Shown: positions 42,975 through 50,587 of the stretch, in pieces
Layout of the letters: each line of letters begins with the position of its first letter
Position numbering within the stretch: position 1 is the first letter of the stretch
Assembly: GCA_934292725.1 (NCBI GenBank)
Contig: CAKQXY010000014.1
Span: forward strand, 1-64,000
DNA from: an uncultured Lachnospiraceae bacterium
GTDB lineage: Bacteria > Bacillota > Clostridia > Lachnospirales > Lachnospiraceae
Direction of reading: 5' to 3'
Length of the DNA: 64,000 bases
Program-made: the position numbers and the translations under genes
Notes under the pieces: generated by a model
Database searches by the model: none
Told to the model about the DNA's origin: nothing
The model's input: only the letters and a program-made list of their open reading frames with translations

Positions 42975-43128
42975 CCAAGGTACCGAACTCAAAAGCCGAT
43001 CGTGCTTGCACGATGAGGTTTTTGAGCTTGGGACCCGCAAAAACATGAGGATGCAGCGATTTTCAAAGAAAATCAGCGAATCCGAATGTTTTTAGAATTG
43101 CGAAAGTTGCATAGCAACGGAGCAATTC
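42975..43128 (+). ncRNA. Structured intercistronic element, family B, copy 1
   Basis: A 154-nt element with three hairpins. Hairpin I: CTCAAAA (42988-42994) with TTTTGAG (43020-43026), and apex ATCGTGC-TT-GCACGAT (42999-43014). Hairpin II: AAAAACAT (43039-43046) with ATGTTTTT (43086-43093), and GATTTTC (43058-43064) with GAAAATC (43068-43074). Hairpin III: GAATTGC (43095-43101) with GCAATTC (43122-43128), inside it GTTGC with GCAAC. Copy 2 at 44607-44756 keeps hairpin II almost letter for letter but varies the stems of I and III with paired changes. It lies between oadB and the OadA-type gene. Confidence 0.65.
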
Positions 43129-43173
43129 GTAGGCATCAGTTAAAGTATACTGATAAAATTTGGAGGTAATATA

Positions 43174-44601
43174 ATGGCAGAGCAAGTAAAAAAGCCAGTA
43201 GGAATTACAGAGACGGTCTTAAGAGATGCGCATCAGTCTTTGATGGCAACCAGAATGACCACAGAGCAGATGCTTCCAATCGTTGAGAAAATGGATCAGG
43301 TAGGATACCACTCAGTAGAGTGCTGGGGCGGTGCTACATTTGATGCCAGCCTTCGTTTCCTGAAGGAAGATCCGTGGGAGAGACTGCGTAAGTTAAGAGC
43401 AGGCTTCAAGCATACAAAGCTGCAGATGCTGTTCCGTGGACAGAACATCTTAGGCTACAATCACTATGCAGATGACGTAGTAGAGTACTTCGTACAGAAG
43501 TCAGTTGCAAATGGTATGGATATCATCCGTATCTTCGACTGCTTCAACGATCTGCGTAACTTAAAGACAGCAGTAAACGCAACAAAGGCAATCAAGAAGG
43601 AGAACCCAAATGCTGAGGCACAGATCGCACTGTGCTACACCCTTGGTGATGCTTACACACTTGATTACTGGAAGAAGATTGCAAAAGAGATCGAGTCCAT
43701 GGGTGCAGATTCTATCTGTATCAAGGATATGGCAGGTCTTCTTGTTCCGTATAAGGCAACTGAGCTTGTTACAGCTCTTAAGAGCGCAACAAAGCTTCCA
43801 ATTCAGATTCATACCCACTACACCTCTGGTGTTGCATCCATGACATATATGAAGGCAGTTGAAGCTGGCGCAGATGTTATCGATACAGCAATGAGCCCAT
43901 TAGCTATGGGTACCAGCCAGCCGGCTACTGAGGTTATGGTAGAGACCTTCAAGGGAACTCCATACGATACAGGTCTTGATATGAAGCTTCTGGGAGAGAT
44001 CGCTGATTACTTCCGTCCGATTCAGGAGGAAGCTCTTAAGTCTGGCCGCATCAACCCGAAGGTTATGGGCGTTAACATCAAGACTTTGATGTATCAGGTA
44101 CCGGGCGGTATGCTTTCCAACCTGGTAAGCCAGTTAAAGGAAGCAGGCGCTGAGGACAAGTACTATCAGGTACTAGAGGAAGTTCCGAGAGTACGTAAAG
44201 ACTTCGGAGAGCCGCCGCTTGTTACTCCGTCTTCTCAGATCGTTGGTACTCAGGCAGTTCTTAACGTTCTTCAGGGCGAGAGATACAAGATGATGACCAA
44301 GGAGTCCAAGAAGATCTTAAGAGGTGAGTTTGGACAGACTGTTAAGCCATTTAACAAGGAAGTTCAGAAGAAGGCAATCGGAGACGAGAAGCCGATCACT
44401 TGCCGTCCGGCAGATCTGATCAAGCCACAGTTAGACAACTTCCGCAAGGAGGCAGCTCAGTATATCCAGCAGGACGAGGATGTACTGACCTATGCACTGT
44501 TCCCACAGGTTGCTACTGATTTCTTCAAGTATCGTGAAGCACAGCAGACAAAGGTAGATCCAGCTGCTGCAGATACAAAGAATAAGGCATACCCGGTATG
44601 A
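43174..44601 (+). CDS. OadA-type carboxyltransferase (oxaloacetate/pyruvate, 5S-like)
   Basis: A 475-residue HMGL-like TIM-barrel carboxyltransferase: ETVLRDAHQSLMATRM (metal-site Asp, residues 12-20), YHSVECWGGATFDASLRFL, LFRGQNILGYNHYADDVV, CIKDMAGLL with carboxylated-Lys-type region, IQIHTHYTSGVA with metal His-x-His, and DTAMSPLAMGTSQP. A C-terminal PYC_OADA domain (about 300-460) follows. There is no C-terminal biotin domain, so biotin comes from the separate carrier, as in the 5S subunit of Propionibacterium transcarboxylase. It interconverts oxaloacetate and pyruvate with carboxybiotin. It is flanked on both sides by family-B elements. Confidence 0.94.
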   Translation: MAEQVKKPVGITETVLRDAHQSLMATRMTTEQMLPIVEKMDQVGYHSVECWGGATFDASLRFLKEDPWERLRKLRAGFKHTKLQMLFRGQNILGYNHYADDVVEYFVQKSVANGMDIIRIFDCFNDLRNLKTAVNATKAIKKENPNAEAQIALCYTLGDAYTLDYWKKIAKEIESMGADSICIKDMAGLLVPYKATELVTALKSATKLPIQIHTHYTSGVASMTYMKAVEAGADVIDTAMSPLAMGTSQPATEVMVETFKGTPYDTGLDMKLLGEIADYFRPIQEEALKSGRINPKVMGVNIKTLMYQVPGGMLSNLVSQLKEAGAEDKYYQVLEEVPRVRKDFGEPPLVTPSSQIVGTQAVLNVLQGERYKMMTKESKKILRGEFGQTVKPFNKEVQKKAIGDEKPITCRPADLIKPQLDNFRKEAAQYIQQDEDVLTYALFPQVATDFFKYREAQQTKVDPAAADTKNKAYPV

Positions 44602-44606
44602 TACTA

Positions 44607-44756
44607 GAGTCGAAAAGTCACAAGCTGATCATGCTTGCATGAAGAAGCTTGTGACCTTGAGACTCGTAAAAACATGAGGATGCAGCGATTTTCGAAGAAA
44701 ATCAGCGAATCCGAATGTTTTGGAAGATTGCGAGAGTGCGAAGCACGCAGCAATCT
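44607..44756 (+). ncRNA. Structured intercistronic element, family B, copy 2
   Basis: A 150-nt copy of the 42975 element. GAGTC (44607-44611) pairs with GACTC (44661-44665). Hairpin I: GTCACAAGCT (44617-44626) with AGCTTGTGAC (44646-44655), and apex TCATGC-TT-GCATGA. Hairpin II is nearly identical in sequence to copy 1. Hairpin III: AGATTGC (44725-44731) with GCAATCT (44750-44756). Compared with copy 1 the apex stem changes G-C to A-T and hairpin III changes base pairs while staying closed. A terminator follows at 44781. Confidence 0.65.
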
Positions 44757-44780
44757 GGTATCAATAAAGTAAAATAATAA

Positions 44781-44814
44781 CAAGGGACTCTTGGAAAACA
44801 AGGGTCCCTTTTTT
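44781..44814 (+). terminator. Rho-independent terminator ending the decarboxylase cluster
   Basis: AGGGACTCTTG (44783-44793) pairs with CAAGGGTCCCT (44799-44809) around GAAAA, followed by a T-run. Confidence 0.9.
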
Positions 44815-44841
44815 GAAAAAAGGATTGTGTGAAAATTTTTT

Positions 44842-46071
44842 ATGAGCAAAGTAATAGTAATAGGCGGCGGTGCCGCTGGAATGATGGCTGCATTAAAGGC
44901 AGCCGAAAATGGTCATGAAGTGACACTGCTTGAGAAAAATGAAAAGCTTGGCAAAAAGCTTTTTATCACAGGAAAGGGTCGCTGCAATGTGACAAATGCC
45001 TCCGATATGGAGACAATCATGAGCCAGATTGTGACAAATCCGCGTTTTCTTTACAGTGCGTTTTCTGACTGCAGCAACACAGATGTCATGGAACTTATTG
45101 AAAACGGTGGATGTCCGCTTAAGATAGAGAGAGGTCAGCGCGTATTTCCAGAGTCAGACAAGTCCTCTGATATCATAAGCTGCTTTTCACGCCTTTTAAA
45201 AAAGGCTGGCGTAGAAATCATATTAAATAAGGAAGTAACGCATATTATCACCGAAGAAGGACGTGCAGCAGGCGTGTCACTTTCCGATGGAAAAAAGATA
45301 AGTGCCGATGCCATAGTGCTTGCAACAGGAGGTCTTTCCTATGCGTCAACAGGTTCAACAGGAGACGGACACCGTATGGCAAGAGAGCTTGGTCATACAG
45401 TGACACCATGCTTTCCTGCATTAGCGCCAGTTAACACAAAAGAAGACTGGTGCCGCGCACTGCAGGGACTGTCACTCAAAAACGTCACCTTTACAGTAAA
45501 AGACGGCAAAAAGAAGCTTTATGAGGACTTTGGAGAGATGCTGTTCACTCATTTTGGCATCAGCGGACCGCTTGTATTAAGCGCAAGCAGCAAAATCGTC
45601 AAAAAGCTCGATAAAAATCAGCTTTCAGCTTTCATAGACTTAAAGCCGGCGCTCACAGACGAGCAGCTTGACGCAAGACTTTTACGAGACTTCTCACAGG
45701 AAAAAAATAAGCAGTTTAAAAATGCATTAAATGGCTTATTCCCGGCAAGACTAGCAGAGCAGATCGTCATTTTGTCAGGCATAAATCCAGACAAAGAAGT
45801 AAACGCCATTACAAAAGAAGAGCGTGCTCATCTTGTCTCTTTAACCAAAAATCTCCCATTGACCATTCTTAGTGTCAGGGGTTATAATGAAGCCATTATC
45901 ACGCAGGGCGGTGTCAAAGTGCAGGAAGTACAGCCAAAGACCATGGAGTCAAAGCTTGTACCGGGACTGTATTTTGCAGGCGAACTACTAGATATTGATG
46001 CCCTCACAGGAGGCTACAACCTGCAGCTTGCATGGTCCACGGGAAGCCTGGTGGGGGATAGTATTGTATAA
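44842..46071 (+). CDS. NAD(P)/FAD-dependent oxidoreductase, HI0933/BaiN family
   Basis: A 409-residue flavoprotein with a dinucleotide-binding start VIVIGGGAAGMMAALKAA, TLLEKNEKLGKKLFITGKGRCNVTN (typical of HI0933-like proteins), ALVLATGGLSYASTGSTGDG, and the C-terminal FAD contact LYFAGELLDIDALTGGYNLQLAWSTG. Members include BaiN, implicated in bile-acid 7-dehydroxylation in Clostridium, but most are uncharacterised reductases, so no bile-acid role should be assumed. The ribosome binding site is weak. The following genes cmk and ispH are 23 nt apart and on, likely in one transcript. Confidence 0.9.
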   Translation: MSKVIVIGGGAAGMMAALKAAENGHEVTLLEKNEKLGKKLFITGKGRCNVTNASDMETIMSQIVTNPRFLYSAFSDCSNTDVMELIENGGCPLKIERGQRVFPESDKSSDIISCFSRLLKKAGVEIILNKEVTHIITEEGRAAGVSLSDGKKISADAIVLATGGLSYASTGSTGDGHRMARELGHTVTPCFPALAPVNTKEDWCRALQGLSLKNVTFTVKDGKKKLYEDFGEMLFTHFGISGPLVLSASSKIVKKLDKNQLSAFIDLKPALTDEQLDARLLRDFSQEKNKQFKNALNGLFPARLAEQIVILSGINPDKEVNAITKEERAHLVSLTKNLPLTILSVRGYNEAIITQGGVKVQEVQPKTMESKLVPGLYFAGELLDIDALTGGYNLQLAWSTGSLVGDSIV

Positions 46072-46094
46072 ATACGTGAAAAGGAGACAAACAA

Positions 46095-46760
46095 ATGGGT
46101 TTTAACATCGCAATTGATGGCCCGGCAGGAGCCGGAAAAAGCACCATCGCAAAGCTTGCAGCAAGCGAGCTTTCCTATATATATGTAGATACAGGCGCCA
46201 TGTACCGCGCAATCGGTCTATATGTATATCGTAAACATGTGCCGGAAGAAGATACAAACGCTATTGGAGAGACTGCGAAAGAGACAGAGGTTTCCATTCG
46301 TTATATCGACGGTGAGCGCCATGTATATTTAAATGGCGAGGATGTAAGCGAAGAGATCAGAAAAGAGCATATCGGCCATATGGCATCTGTAGTTGGTGCA
46401 GTGCCGGCTGTAAGAGAGCATCTCTTATCACTTCAAAGACAGATTGCACAGGAAAATGATATCATCATGGATGGAAGAGACATTGGCACATGTATTCTTC
46501 CTAATGCAGATGTAAAGATCTTTCTGACAGCAAGTGCCGAGGAAAGGGCAAGAAGACGCTACTTAGAGCTGCAGTCAAAGGGCGATAACACGCCATATGA
46601 CGTTGTGCTTGCCGATATTAAAGAGCGCGACTACCGTGACACGCACAGAGATATCGCACCGTTAAAGCAGGCTGAGGATGCTGTATACCTTGATACGTCA
46701 AACATGACAATTGAAGAGGCAGCATCAAAGGTAGTAGAGCTTGCAAAGGCGGCACGCTGA
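46095..46760 (+). CDS. cmk: Cytidylate kinase
   Basis: A 221-residue P-loop kinase that phosphorylates CMP/dCMP. It has IDGPAGAGKSTIAKLAA (Walker A, residues 7-17), DTGAMYRAIGL, NGEDVSEEIR, DGRDIGTCILPNADVKIFLTAS and RDTHRDIAPLKQAEDA. Length is typical. It begins after AAGGAGA and ends with the stop overlapping the ispH start (TGATGG), so the two are coupled. The cmk-ispH-rpsA order is conserved across Clostridia. Confidence 0.96.
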   Translation: MGFNIAIDGPAGAGKSTIAKLAASELSYIYVDTGAMYRAIGLYVYRKHVPEEDTNAIGETAKETEVSIRYIDGERHVYLNGEDVSEEIRKEHIGHMASVVGAVPAVREHLLSLQRQIAQENDIIMDGRDIGTCILPNADVKIFLTASAEERARRRYLELQSKGDNTPYDVVLADIKERDYRDTHRDIAPLKQAEDAVYLDTSNMTIEEAASKVVELAKAAR

Positions 46761-47626
46761 TGGAAGTAATTCTTGCAAAAAGCGCGGGCTTTTGCTTTGG
46801 TGTGCGCCGCGCAGTAAATGAAGTTTATCGTTGTCTTGAGGAAGAAAAGGATACACCAATCTATACCTTTGGTCCAATCATCCACAACGATGAAGTGGTC
46901 AACGATTTGAAAAGTAAAGGTGTACAGGTAGTTGACACATTAGAGTCGCTTGCAGCACTTAAAAAAGGCATTGTCATAATTCGCTCCCACGGTGTTAGCC
47001 GTGACACCGAAACAAAGATGCGTGCGCTTGGCATGCGTGTCATAGATATGACATGTCCGTTTGTCAAAAAGATTCACCGCCTTGTAGAAGAAAAGTCAAA
47101 AGAAGGCTGCCAGATCGTCATAGCCGGAAATCCTGTGCATCCAGAGGTTGTAGGCATTGTAGGATGGAGCATAGACGGCGCATCAGTTGTAAAAGATGCA
47201 GAAGAAGCACAAAAGTTGGTATTAGACCCTAAAAAACCCGTTTTTGTGGCAGCACAAACGACATTTCACTACATTAAATTTCAAAATATAGTTGACCAAT
47301 TAGAAAAAAAAGAGTACAATATAAATTGCGTTAACACTATCTGCAATGCAACCAGAAACCGCCAGGAGGAAGCAGCTCGTCTTGCAGCCTCAGTAGATGG
47401 GATGCTGGTCATAGGTGGGAGCCATAGCTCCAACACGCAGAAGCTGTTTGAAATATGCAAAAAAGAATGTAATAATACCCATTACATACAAACCGCTGAG
47501 GACCTAGACACCAATTGGTTTTTGACAGCAGACAGGGTGGGTGTTACAGGAGGGGCTTCAACCCCGAATATAATCATTGAGGAGGTTCTACACCATGTCA
47601 GACGAATTCGGACAATTATTAAGTGA
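46760..47626 (+). CDS. ispH: 4-hydroxy-3-methylbut-2-enyl diphosphate reductase
   Basis: A 288-residue LytB/IspH iron-sulfur enzyme, the last step of the MEP isoprenoid pathway giving IPP and DMAPP. The 4Fe-4S Cys ligands are seen in SAGFCFGVRRAV (Cys 12), in DMTCPFVKKIHR (near 97) and in NTICNATRNRQ (near 190); IRSHGVS and GGSHSSNTQKL supply substrate contacts. In several Clostridia IspH is fused to S1; here the S1 gene is separate, in another frame, and overlaps the ispH 3' end by 32 nt. The arrangement suggests a former or potential fusion. Confidence 0.95.
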   Translation: MEVILAKSAGFCFGVRRAVNEVYRCLEEEKDTPIYTFGPIIHNDEVVNDLKSKGVQVVDTLESLAALKKGIVIIRSHGVSRDTETKMRALGMRVIDMTCPFVKKIHRLVEEKSKEGCQIVIAGNPVHPEVVGIVGWSIDGASVVKDAEEAQKLVLDPKKPVFVAAQTTFHYIKFQNIVDQLEKKEYNINCVNTICNATRNRQEEAARLAASVDGMLVIGGSHSSNTQKLFEICKKECNNTHYIQTAEDLDTNWFLTADRVGVTGGASTPNIIIEEVLHHVRRIRTIIK

Positions 47627-48662
47627 GCAGAAAGAAGTTGCAATTAGCCAGGGCGCAGTTGTATCCGGTCAGGTTATTGCAGTAAAGGAAGACGAGATTG
47701 TCCTAAATATAGGATATAAAGCAGATGCTGTCATTAGCCGCAACGAATTTACAAACATCCCGAATGCAAATCTGTGTGACCTTGTAAAGGTTGGCGATGA
47801 GATCGAAGCTAAGGTTGTTAAGATGAACGACGGCGAGGGCCAGGTTCAGCTTTCTGTACGCAAGCTGCAGGCAGAGAGAGGAAGCAAGGTTCTTGAGGAA
47901 GCATTCGAGAACAAGACTGTATTAAAGGCAGTTGTTACTGAGATCTCCACTGGTGGATTAAGCGTAGTAGTTGATCAGACCAGAGTATTTATCCCAGCAA
48001 GCCTTGTATCCGATGTATACGAGAAGAATCTTGAGAAGTACAAGGGACAGGAAGTTGAGTTTATCGTTACTGAGTTTAACCCGAAGAAGCACAGAATTAT
48101 CGGTAACTGCAAGGATCTGATCATCGAGAAGAAGAAGAAGATGCAGGAAGAGCTCTTCGCAAAGCTTGAGGTTGGTCAGACCGTTGAGGGTACTGTAAAG
48201 AACGTTACAGATTTCGGCGCATTCGTAGATTTAGGCGGAGCAGATGGTCTGCTTCACATTTCTGAGATGAGCTGGGGCCGTATCGAGAATCCTAAGAAGG
48301 TATTCAAGAGCGGTGACAAGGTTAAGGTTCTTGTAAAGGCAATCGATGGAAATCGTATTGCACTGAGCATGAAGTTCCCGGAGGAGAATCCGTGGAAGGA
48401 TGCAGAAGAGAAGTTTGCAGTAGGTACTGTTGTTACTGGTAAGGTAGCACGTATGACTGACTTCGGTGCATTCGTAGAGTTAGAGTCAGGTGTTGATGCA
48501 CTGCTTCACGTTTCTCAGATCTCCAGAGAGCGCGTAGAGAAGCCACAGGATGTTCTGTCCATCGGTCAGGAAATCACCGCAAAGGTAGTAGACCTGAACG
48601 TAGATGCAAAGAAGATCAGCCTGAGCATGAAGGCTCTTGCAAACGATGAGGATCAGGAATAA
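47595..48662 (+). CDS. rpsA: S1 RNA-binding domain protein (ribosomal protein S1-like)
   Basis: A 355-residue protein with four S1 OB-fold domains. They start near residue 14 (GAVVSGQVIAVKEDEIVLNIG), near 98 (degenerate, KTVLKAVVTEISTGGLSVVV), near 187 (GTVKNVTDFGAFVDLGG) and near 275 (GKVARMTDFGAFVELESG). Four domains, the third and fourth best conserved, are typical of Firmicutes S1. It binds mRNA on the ribosome. ATG 47595 follows GAGGAGG, which itself lies inside the ispH gene, so translation is coupled. A strong terminator ends the operon. Confidence 0.93.
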   Translation: MSDEFGQLLSEQKEVAISQGAVVSGQVIAVKEDEIVLNIGYKADAVISRNEFTNIPNANLCDLVKVGDEIEAKVVKMNDGEGQVQLSVRKLQAERGSKVLEEAFENKTVLKAVVTEISTGGLSVVVDQTRVFIPASLVSDVYEKNLEKYKGQEVEFIVTEFNPKKHRIIGNCKDLIIEKKKKMQEELFAKLEVGQTVEGTVKNVTDFGAFVDLGGADGLLHISEMSWGRIENPKKVFKSGDKVKVLVKAIDGNRIALSMKFPEENPWKDAEEKFAVGTVVTGKVARMTDFGAFVELESGVDALLHVSQISRERVEKPQDVLSIGQEITAKVVDLNVDAKKISLSMKALANDEDQE

Positions 48663-48700
48663 TCCGTAAGAAACACATCAAATAAAGTGAATGTAAAATG

Positions 48701-48730
48701 ACCGGGTAGAAAAATCTACCCGGTATTTTT
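48701..48730 (+). terminator. Rho-independent terminator after the S1 gene
   Basis: ACCGGGTAGA (48701-48710), loop AAAA, TCTACCCGGT (48715-48724), then ATTTTT. A near-copy occurs at 50552-50585, on the other side of the accessory insert. Confidence 0.92.
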
Positions 48731-48755
48731 GGCTGAAAGAAAGGAACTACGACTC

Positions 48756-50273
48756 TTGGAAAGATTATTTGACATAGTAGATTTTAATTCTTACAAAGAA
48801 GATAATCGCCGCGAGGTAAAAAAAGCCAATGGTGGGTTACCAGCATCATTATGGGATACATATTCTGCATTTGCAAATTGTTATGGTGGAGTTATTATTC
48901 TTGGTGTTGCAGAAAATAAAGACGGCTCTTGGAGAACAACTGGGTTAAATGTTACTGATAAAGGGAAGCTTTTGAAACAATTTTGGGATACAATTAATAA
49001 TCGAAAGAAAGTAAATATTAATATTTTAAAAGATGAGGATGTAGAGACATATGAAATAGATAATGATTTGATCATTGTTGTTTATGTTCCTATGGCTAAA
49101 CGAGATCAAAAACCTGTTTATATCAATGATGATTTGTTTGGCTCTACTTTTAGAAGAAACCATGAAGGTGATTATCGTTGTACACATTTACAAGTAAAAA
49201 CAATGCTTCGTGATCAGGCTGAAACTACAATGGATATGGAAGTTTTAGATGATGTACCAATGGAAGATCTGAATTATGAAACAATTCAGGGATATAGAAA
49301 TCGACATCGAATATTGAAACCTGGACATCCTTTTGAAAGATTAAATGATAATGAATATTTGAGAAGTATTGGTGCAGCAGCTATTTCAAGAGAAGATAAA
49401 AAACTTCACCCAACTGCTGCAGGTATGCTGATGTTTGGAAATGAGTATAACATTGTAAGACACTTTCCAGAATATTTTCTTGATTATAGAGAAATGTTGG
49501 ATCCTACTATTCGATGGACAGATCGTATCCAATCTAGTTCCGGTGAGTGGTCTGGAAATTTATGTGATTTTTATTTTCGAGTGTATAATAAAATTAGTTT
49601 GGATGTTAAAATTCCGTTTGCTATGCAGGATGGGGTACGAATTGAGGATACTCCCGTTCATAAAGCACTTAGAGAAGCATTGGCTAATTGCTTGATTAAT
49701 GCTGACTATTATGGAACTCGTGGTGTTGTGATTAGAAAGGAACCAAAGAAACTTGTGTTTGAAAATCCTGGATATATTCGAACTGGTAAAATTCAAATGC
49801 GTAGAGGTGGAGAATCAGATCCGAGAAACAAATCGTTGATGAAGATGTTTAATTTGATTAATATTGGAGAACGTTCTGGAAGTGGAGTACCAAATATATT
49901 TAATATATGGGAAGATGAACATTGGAAAGAGCCGGTTATCGAAGAACGTTTTTCACCTGATCGCACAGTTTTGACGCTTGAATTTGTTAAAAAGCAAGCG
50001 AAGAAAGCAAGCGAAGAAAACAAGCGAAGAAAGCAAGCGAAGAAAACAAGCGAAGAAAGCAAGCGAAGAAAACAAGCGAAGAAAACAAAAACAAGCGATA
50101 ATGTTGCAAAGATATATGAGTATCTTTTGAAGCACGGAGAAGCAAAAACAAAAGATATTGCAGCTTATATTGGTTTGAGTGCTCCGCGAACTAGAATGAT
50201 TTTATCAGAAATGAATGATATCGAGATAGTAGGCGCAAATACAAACAGAAAGTACAAAATCAAAACAAAATAG
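48756..50273 (+). CDS. AlbA_2-domain ATP-binding transcriptional regulator with repeat linker
   Basis: A 505-residue protein of the Schlafen AlbA_2 regulator family. The N-terminal AlbA_2 domain (about 1-120) has NRREVKKANGG, LWDTYSAFANCYGGVIILGV and FRRNHEGDY. The middle GHKL-like ATPase/HATPase_c_4 part has VHKALREALANCLINADYYG and NIGERSGSGVPNIFNIW. A basic linker, repeated every 13 residues (KQAKKTSEESKRR), is encoded by a 13-bp DNA repeat, and a winged helix (IYEYLLKHGEAKTKDIAAYIGLS) ends it. The TTG at 48756 has GAAAGGA upstream; a TTG at 48729 overlaps the preceding terminator. AT-rich codon use differs from the neighbours, suggesting transfer. Confidence 0.8.
   Translation: MERLFDIVDFNSYKEDNRREVKKANGGLPASLWDTYSAFANCYGGVIILGVAENKDGSWRTTGLNVTDKGKLLKQFWDTINNRKKVNINILKDEDVETYEIDNDLIIVVYVPMAKRDQKPVYINDDLFGSTFRRNHEGDYRCTHLQVKTMLRDQAETTMDMEVLDDVPMEDLNYETIQGYRNRHRILKPGHPFERLNDNEYLRSIGAAAISREDKKLHPTAAGMLMFGNEYNIVRHFPEYFLDYREMLDPTIRWTDRIQSSSGEWSGNLCDFYFRVYNKISLDVKIPFAMQDGVRIEDTPVHKALREALANCLINADYYGTRGVVIRKEPKKLVFENPGYIRTGKIQMRRGGESDPRNKSLMKMFNLINIGERSGSGVPNIFNIWEDEHWKEPVIEERFSPDRTVLTLEFVKKQAKKASEENKRRKQAKKTSEESKRRKQAKKTKTSDNVAKIYEYLLKHGEAKTKDIAAYIGLSAPRTRMILSEMNDIEIVGANTNRKYKIKTK
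49996..50086 (+). repeat. Seven 13-bp tandem repeats inside the AlbA_2 regulator gene
   Basis: Seven exact-length units AAGCGAAGAAARC, with R alternating G/A (49996-50008, 50009-50021, 50022-50034, 50035-50047, 50048-50060, 50061-50073, 50074-50086), with partial units either side. Since 13 is not a multiple of three, three units (39 nt) make one 13-residue protein repeat, and the unit is open in all three frames. Losing or gaining one unit would run the downstream frame into a stop within about 17 codons of the array (TAA in GATAATG, or TGA in the other frame). Confidence 0.92.
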
Positions 50274-50282
50274 CCACTTAGT

Positions 50283-50528
50283 TTGCCGTGTAATTATAAA
50301 AGACATCTGATTGATAATAGTATTGCAATGACGGAAGAATTAGAAAGCGAGGTGCAGCGTATGTGTAACTTGAGTACAGCTATCGCAAATGAAGCAGCAA
50401 GAAATAAATCTTTGCAGACAGCGAAAAAATTGCTTCTTAATGGTAAACTGAATTTTGAGGAAATAGCAGAAGTTACGGGGCTTACAGTTGATGAGGTTAA
50501 AGAGCTAAACAAAAAGAAAAGTGTATAA
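50283..50528 (+). pseudogene. Rpn-type nuclease remnant (C-terminal fragment)
   Basis: An 81-codon frame whose last 66 residues (from ATG 50328) read MTEELESEVQRMCNLS, then a helical NEAARNKSLQTAKKLLLNG and a final LNFEEIAEVTGLTVDEVKEL. MTEELE..MCNLS followed by such a small helix-turn-helix is the characteristic end of Rpn recombination-promoting nucleases. The PD-(D/E)XK catalytic part is missing, so this is most likely a decayed remnant, though a small DNA-binding protein cannot be excluded. It is in the same reading frame as the AlbA_2 gene, separated by the TAG at 50271-50273. Confidence 0.6.
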
Positions 50529-50551
50529 TTGAGAACTAATAGTAATATAAA

Positions 50552-50585
50552 ACGACCGGGTAGAAAAATCTACCAGGTCGTTTTT
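50552..50585 (+). terminator. Second copy of the S1-type terminator
   Basis: ACGACCGGGTAGA (50552-50564), loop AAAA, TCTACCAGGTCGT (50569-50581) with one G/A mismatch, then TTTTT. About 35 nt are near-identical to the terminator at 48701-48730. Confidence 0.85.
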
Positions 50586-50587
50586 GG

